Shown here: positions 60,000-64,000 of the stretch, in pieces
Layout: each line of letters starts with the position of its first letter
Numbering within the stretch: the first letter of the stretch is position 1
Origin: Epinephelus fuscoguttatus
Lineage: Eukaryota; Chordata; Actinopteri; Perciformes; Serranidae
Length of the DNA: 64,000 nt
Assembly (NCBI RefSeq): GCF_011397635.1
Contig: NC_064755.1
Location: 34,645,559 to 34,709,558, forward strand
Direction: 5' to 3'
Made by a program: the position numbers and the translations under genes
Notes under the pieces: generated by a model
What the model saw: the letters and a program-made list of their open reading frames with translations, nothing else
Told to the model about the DNA's origin: nothing
Databases searched by the model: none

Positions 60000-61560
60000 A
60001 AAGTCAAATGTACATTTGAAATATTAAGTATTATACTTACACAAAATTTGTTTCAGTTGTTATTACCTGACATGCTTAGGCTTCCATAGTCAATATGTGG
60101 AATGTTTGATACTCAGTTTCTGTACCTCTATGTTCACCTTTGGGGGTACCCTACCTATCCACCGTATTCCTGAGGGCACTACTGTAGAAATGATTATGGG
60201 CGCAATTTCCAGTGAGATAGCGGAAGTAGCAGTAAGCTAGTTCGTCCCATAGACTGTCTGTGGTCAGTCCCAGTGGCTACTCTTCGTGGCTAACCGCCAA
60301 AGCTGGTTCTTTTCAAAAGTAATTTGCCTTCAGTTTAGCAATTTTTTTTTTTTTTTTAACAAATATTTAACTAATGTTAACTTAGCATTTTCTAAAATGT
60401 CTTTGCAGAACTGTTGCACTGTTCGTGTCTGTAACGACTAACAACCAGCCTAAGCTAAATTTTTGTCTGTGTTGAACACGTAAGCAGAACAAAAAGGGAT
60501 TGTTCCTGTTGCCAAAGGTGCCATTGATATGAGAAATAAAACCACAAGAGTTTCACGAGACATAGTGAAAAAGTATTAAATCACCATTTGCAGAAGAGAA
60601 TGACACCTAGACTGACAGGTCCGTCACTCAGCGTCAGTACATGATATCCCTGTCTTTCCCCGTCTGACTTCATTCTCAACCTACATTAGAAAATAAACTC
60701 AGCAACACACCTTGAAATATTTATGTAGTCATTAGGGCTGAGAATGTGTTACTGATTTACTGTGCTTCCTCTATATCATATAAAAAAAATAATGCCAAAA
60801 GTTATTTCTTTTACTCCTACTTTATATTACTATTACTGAAGTCCGCTGCTAAATTCAGCTTCATGTTTCACTTGGAACAGTTTTTAATAAATCAGAAGTT
60901 AAAAAAACATGTAAACTGCGTCATTAATGCAGACGAAAGGAGGATTAGCTGGGAAACATCACATTTATTCACTTTACACGGAGCTACAGTCAATACTGAA
61001 TTATGTGAAATGTTTGCCAAATGTGTTAGAATCTCTTAAGTCATCAGAAATCATCTTTAGAAGGAGCAGATGTTTACCTTAAGCTAGCTTGGGCCATGTT
61101 AAAGTTAACAATATTCAAACGGAGCAAGGCAAGCTAACTGCTAGCTCGCTTGGTTGCTTTGAGATGGCTGTCAGAGATGGCAGAGGTATGATCACATAAT
61201 CCCGTTTGAGCTATAACAGATGGTGTGCTCCACGTTTTATTTCCCAGTTGCTCTTGGGAAGAAGAACAGAGTACTGTAAACAAACTGTTAGCATTGGAAA
61301 TCACCAGCTTCGGTTCAACACCGGACGTTGCACCCATAATTCACGCAAGGTATCATGGGGGCTAGGAATAAGGTGGATAAAGTTGTGTCTCCCGCCTTAC
61401 CTCGCCCCTTTTGCTGTTGTACTCCAGGGGAGAGGTAAGCGACATTGCTCTCGTAGTAATTTCTGTGTTTTAGTGCTGTTCAGCTGTTTATAAGTTCATT
61501 TTTCATCCTAAACTTAGTGTAAAATATGCTAACATATTCCTGTGTCACTTCATTTGTGTA
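60000..61560. other. Intergenic DNA with no recognised feature
   Basis: Several ORFs of 60-97 codons (for example 60746-61039, 61206-61493) have no recognisable domains and ordinary composition. Some of the stretch looks like unclassified interspersed repeat. Confidence 0.4.
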
Positions 61561-61599
61561 GGGGCTCGAGTTATATGGTCATTAATGATGGAGGGCGTA

Positions 61600-62243
61600 G
61601 TTTTTAACTCTTGCTGTCAGGTATGTTTTCTGTGCTTTATTCTACTGAATTGAATGTTACATGGCTCATACCCTTTTGTGGTTGTGCTCCATGGGAGAAG
61701 GGCTCGAGTTTATACAGAGTCCCACAGGGCGGCGTTCTGTCTGCTTTTCTTTTTAATGTGTACATGGATGACTTGTCCCAACAGTTAAATTCATGTAAGA
61801 CAGGGTGTATGGTTAGCAATATTTTAATAAATCATCTTGTATGCAGATGATTTGGTAATCTTCTGTCCATATAGTGCTGGCCTACAACAGCTGTTGAAGA
61901 TATGCTCTAACTATGGTGCAGATTTTGACATCAAATATAACGCCAGTAACAGCAACATTATGATTGTTAGAGGTATGGAAGACAGATAATTAGTATTTCC
62001 TGAATTCTTCTTATCTGGCGTTGCTCTTAAAGTGTGTATTCAGATTAAATATCTTGGTCATTATATTGTCAATGATTTATCTAATATGCTTGGTCGCAAA
62101 TTTAGCACGTAATCAGTTCGTGTGAAGATGGCTCTTTTTAGAGTGTTTGTCTGATGTGCCCACTTGTCCTGCTCTAATACGCAATCTTTATGTGCAGGCT
62201 CTCTGTCTGTGGGGCCACTGGCTCTCCAGCTTGTTTGTTTTAT

Positions 62244-62285
<42 letters not shown>

Positions 62286-62390
62286 TTTATTATATCATAT
62301 TTTTGTACATAGATGATTATATTTTTGTGTGCTATGCTATGGACCTTTCTCTGTGTCCTTAATAAAGTCATTGTCATTGTCATTATTACA
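61600..62390 (+). pseudogene. Non-LTR retrotransposon fragment with TCATTG tail
   Basis: Around 61705-61800 the frame reads YRVPQGGVLSAFLFNVYMDD, a typical RT motif. After a frameshift, LYADDLVIFCPYSAGLQQLL carries the YADD catalytic box at about 61845. Further decayed coding sequence runs to about 62200. The 3' end reads CTTAATAAAGTCATTGTCAT with a short (TCATTG)n tail at 62362-62386. It is a different LINE clade from the Rex1/L2-type copies here. Inactive. Confidence 0.8.
62242..62283. repeat. (CA)n(TA)n microsatellite
   Basis: A short CA run passes into about 30 bp of TA, within the 3' region of the LINE fragment. Confidence 0.9.
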
Positions 62391-62670
62391 TGGTTATAAT
62401 TGACAGAGGATTTTGTTTTTTACCTCTTTCTGCCAGGAATAAACGGAGATTTCATTCTGAGCGTCTTCATATCAGCACAATGCAGGCAACAATAGAGTCC
62501 ACCGTTACATAGGGACAGATTGAAAAAATACAAACCCAAAAAAGCACTTTTAACATAATAGATGGATTAATTACCTTGACAGAGTATGTAGAGCCTACAT
62601 GTTTTCCTGAATGAACATTATCAGTTTCACAAACTCTACTCTCTTAACTATGGTTTGAAAACAAAGCGAC

Positions 62671-62711
62671 CTTCTTCTTCTTCTTCTTCTTCTTCTTCTT
62701 CTTCTTCTTCC
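62671..62711. repeat. (CTT)n triplet microsatellite upstream of crabp1
   Basis: Thirteen uninterrupted CTT units, a pure polypurine/polypyrimidine tract about 235 bp upstream of the crabp1 TATA box. Confidence 0.95.
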
Positions 62712-62944
62712 TTTTTAAAGCCAAAATACATCAACAACATGAAAGCCAACCTACACTTTTTTTTAAAAAAGGATAATTAATTGATTTGTTGACAAGGTGA
62801 AACACTATAGATACTCTCTAAAAGACTGAATCTAGTCGTTTTGGTCCCCAGAGAAAGCAGACACGTCAGTCTTGTTCTACTGTGTTAATGGGACAGAGCT
62901 TTCAGGGGGAGGGACCTCCCTTGACTCCCATTAAAGACAGTAGC

Positions 62945-62950
62945 TATAAA
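62945..62950 (+). promoter_or_regulatory. crabp1: crabp1 TATA box
   Basis: TATAAA within GCTATAAAAGAG lies 269 bp upstream of the ATG, with a GC-rich GGGGGAGGGACC element about 35-40 bp before it. The implied transcription start is around 62975, giving a 5'UTR of about 245 nt rich in GA. Confidence 0.6.
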
Positions 62951-63218
62951 AGAGCTGAAGACAAGATTGCAGCCGGCACACTGAGGCACACCGACGAAGC
63001 GAGAGCGTGTGAAGAAAACTAAACAAATAAAAGAAACACTTGGGTGTAACAGTGTGATCGAGGAGGCTGAGCCCAGAGCAGAGGAGACAGGAGCACAGGG
63101 AAGGAGGAGGAGGGTGAGAAAGAGTCACAGAGAGACAGAGGGAGAAGAGGACAGAGAGAGACGCATCAGAGCGGGGAACAGGTTCTTTCGGCAGCCCTTG
63201 GACTCAGCCTCAGCAGAC

Positions 63219-63288
63219 ATGCCTAACTTTGCCGGCACCTGGAAGATGAAGAAGAGTGAGAATTTTGATGAACTTCTCAAAGCCCTGG
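63219..63288 (+). CDS. crabp1: Cellular retinoic acid-binding protein 1, first coding exon (partial)
   Basis: ATG 63219 opens [20 protein letters not shown] followed by KAL and the first base of a glycine codon; the donor GTAAGC follows at 63289. This is the invariant N-terminus of CRABP1, a small cytosolic beta-barrel protein of the fatty-acid-binding family that binds all-trans retinoic acid. The exon length (23 codons plus one base) matches the family's first exon. Exons 2-4 were not found in the remaining 0.7 kb and lie to the right. CRABP1 is preferred over CRABP2 for the sequence and because CRABP1 adjoins IREB2 and WDR61 in human. Confidence 0.92.
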
Positions 63289-64000
63289 GTAAGCCCTCTC
63301 CAGTCTCTTTCCCCCCTCTCCTCCCCTCCCTCCATAGCCAGCTCCACATCCCTGCATGAGGTTGACTATCCATCATGTCCATTATAGAAAAGGGCTTTTC
63401 TTGTTCTTGGAGAATGGCATGCCTGACTTCCAACAACATCGTATTGTTCGGAGAAGCTCCCTGGGAAAAGAACGCAGAGATCTACGGGGAGATGCTGCTG
63501 AAGGGAAATCCCTCGGCTTTACAGGAGATATGAAACACTGGATGCTGAATTCCAGCCTAAACAGACGTGGTATTGTTACATGAAGAGAGGAGGGGGGCAC
63601 AACATTATTCATGTTAAGCATTTAAGTAGGGCATGCATTAGCAATGCCAGGGGAGGTCTCTGGAGCCCAGCGCTATTCTCCTGTGCCCTATCTTTTTTCA
63701 TTCTTTTTCACCCCTCTTGGTCTTAACTGATGATTGTGATGGTTTAGATTTGGACCAGTTTAACTGGGTCATTCAATTGTGTTGCGGCGTTTCGTCACGC
63801 CGGCACTGCTGAAACAGACAGGACACATCAAAAGGCTGTGTGTCTTTAGAATAATGTAGAAATCTTTAGGGAGAAGTCCCACTGTGAGTGCAGGGAGCTG
63901 CTTTAACAACTCTCCAGGAACTGTTGACGACAAAATGGATTACGACTAACACTTTTTAGACATGAATGCTTCCTGTTTTAGCACAAACTGGGAAACTTAA
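63289..64000 (+). other. Start of crabp1 intron 1
   Basis: No second exon (expected to begin with the GVNAMLRKVA-type segment) is seen. ORFs across the first exon and intron are read-through artefacts. Confidence 0.7.

Noticed and set aside
60380-60580. Cysteine-containing stretch after an ATG (CCTVRVCND) recalling a THAP or P-element start
   Set aside because: Stops interrupt it within a few codons and the THAP zinc-ligand pattern is not complete.

Overview
The window is vertebrate nuclear DNA, almost certainly from a ray-finned (teleost) fish. Intron-rich genes with GT-AG junctions sit among fish-type repeats: Tc1-like DNA transposons, hAT-like and fold-back MITEs, tRNA-derived SINEs with a V-SINE-like body, Rex1/L2-type LINE fragments and many GT/CA microsatellites. 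No bacterial operon, CRISPR array or viral genome was seen. All exon joins were worked out by eye from splice sites, phase and remembered family sequences.

Layout, left to right: (1) the last three coding exons of a SNX1-type sorting nexin, + strand, 757-1571; (2) a minisatellite of about 2.7 kb with a 36-40 bp unit, 4890-7575; (3) a large nested fold-back element, 9560-11755; (4) a complete 22-exon ireb2 (iron regulatory protein 2) gene, - strand, 12905-30869, predicted 969 aa, whose introns hold many MITEs, SINEs and microsatellites; (5) AT-rich intergenic DNA with tandem duplications of about 500 bp and a LINE 3' tail, 31140-35660; (6) a complete slc25a44 mitochondrial carrier gene, + strand, 5' exon ending at 36016, CDS 37283-39830, 317 aa; (7) a complete wdr61 (skic8) WD-repeat gene, - strand, CDS 43373-53591, 305 aa, with a Tc1 fragment, a LINE fragment and a SINE in its introns; (8) a repeat-rich intergenic stretch, 54100-62940; (9) the TATA-type promoter and first coding exon of crabp1, + strand, ATG at 63219, the rest lying beyond the right edge.

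ireb2, wdr61 and crabp1 are also near neighbours on human 15q25.1, so this is an old conserved block. SNX1 (human 15q22) and SLC25A44 (human 1q22) are not in the human cluster, so the block has been rearranged. The genes have separate housekeeping or developmental roles (endosomal retromer, iron homeostasis, branched-chain amino acid import, mRNA decay/PAF1 complex, retinoic acid binding) and need not act together.

I found no convincing new multi-gene system. The most interesting points are: a fold-back transposon carrying a decayed ORF that resembles the cysteine-rich C-terminal domain of P2X7, nested inside a second MITE within an ireb2 intron; the higher-order structure of the minisatellite; a G-quadruplex tract in the short wdr61 3'UTR; a CA repeat 38 nt downstream of an ireb2 5' splice site; an IRP2-specific cysteine insert with altered spacing; and short uORFs ahead of slc25a44 and wdr61.
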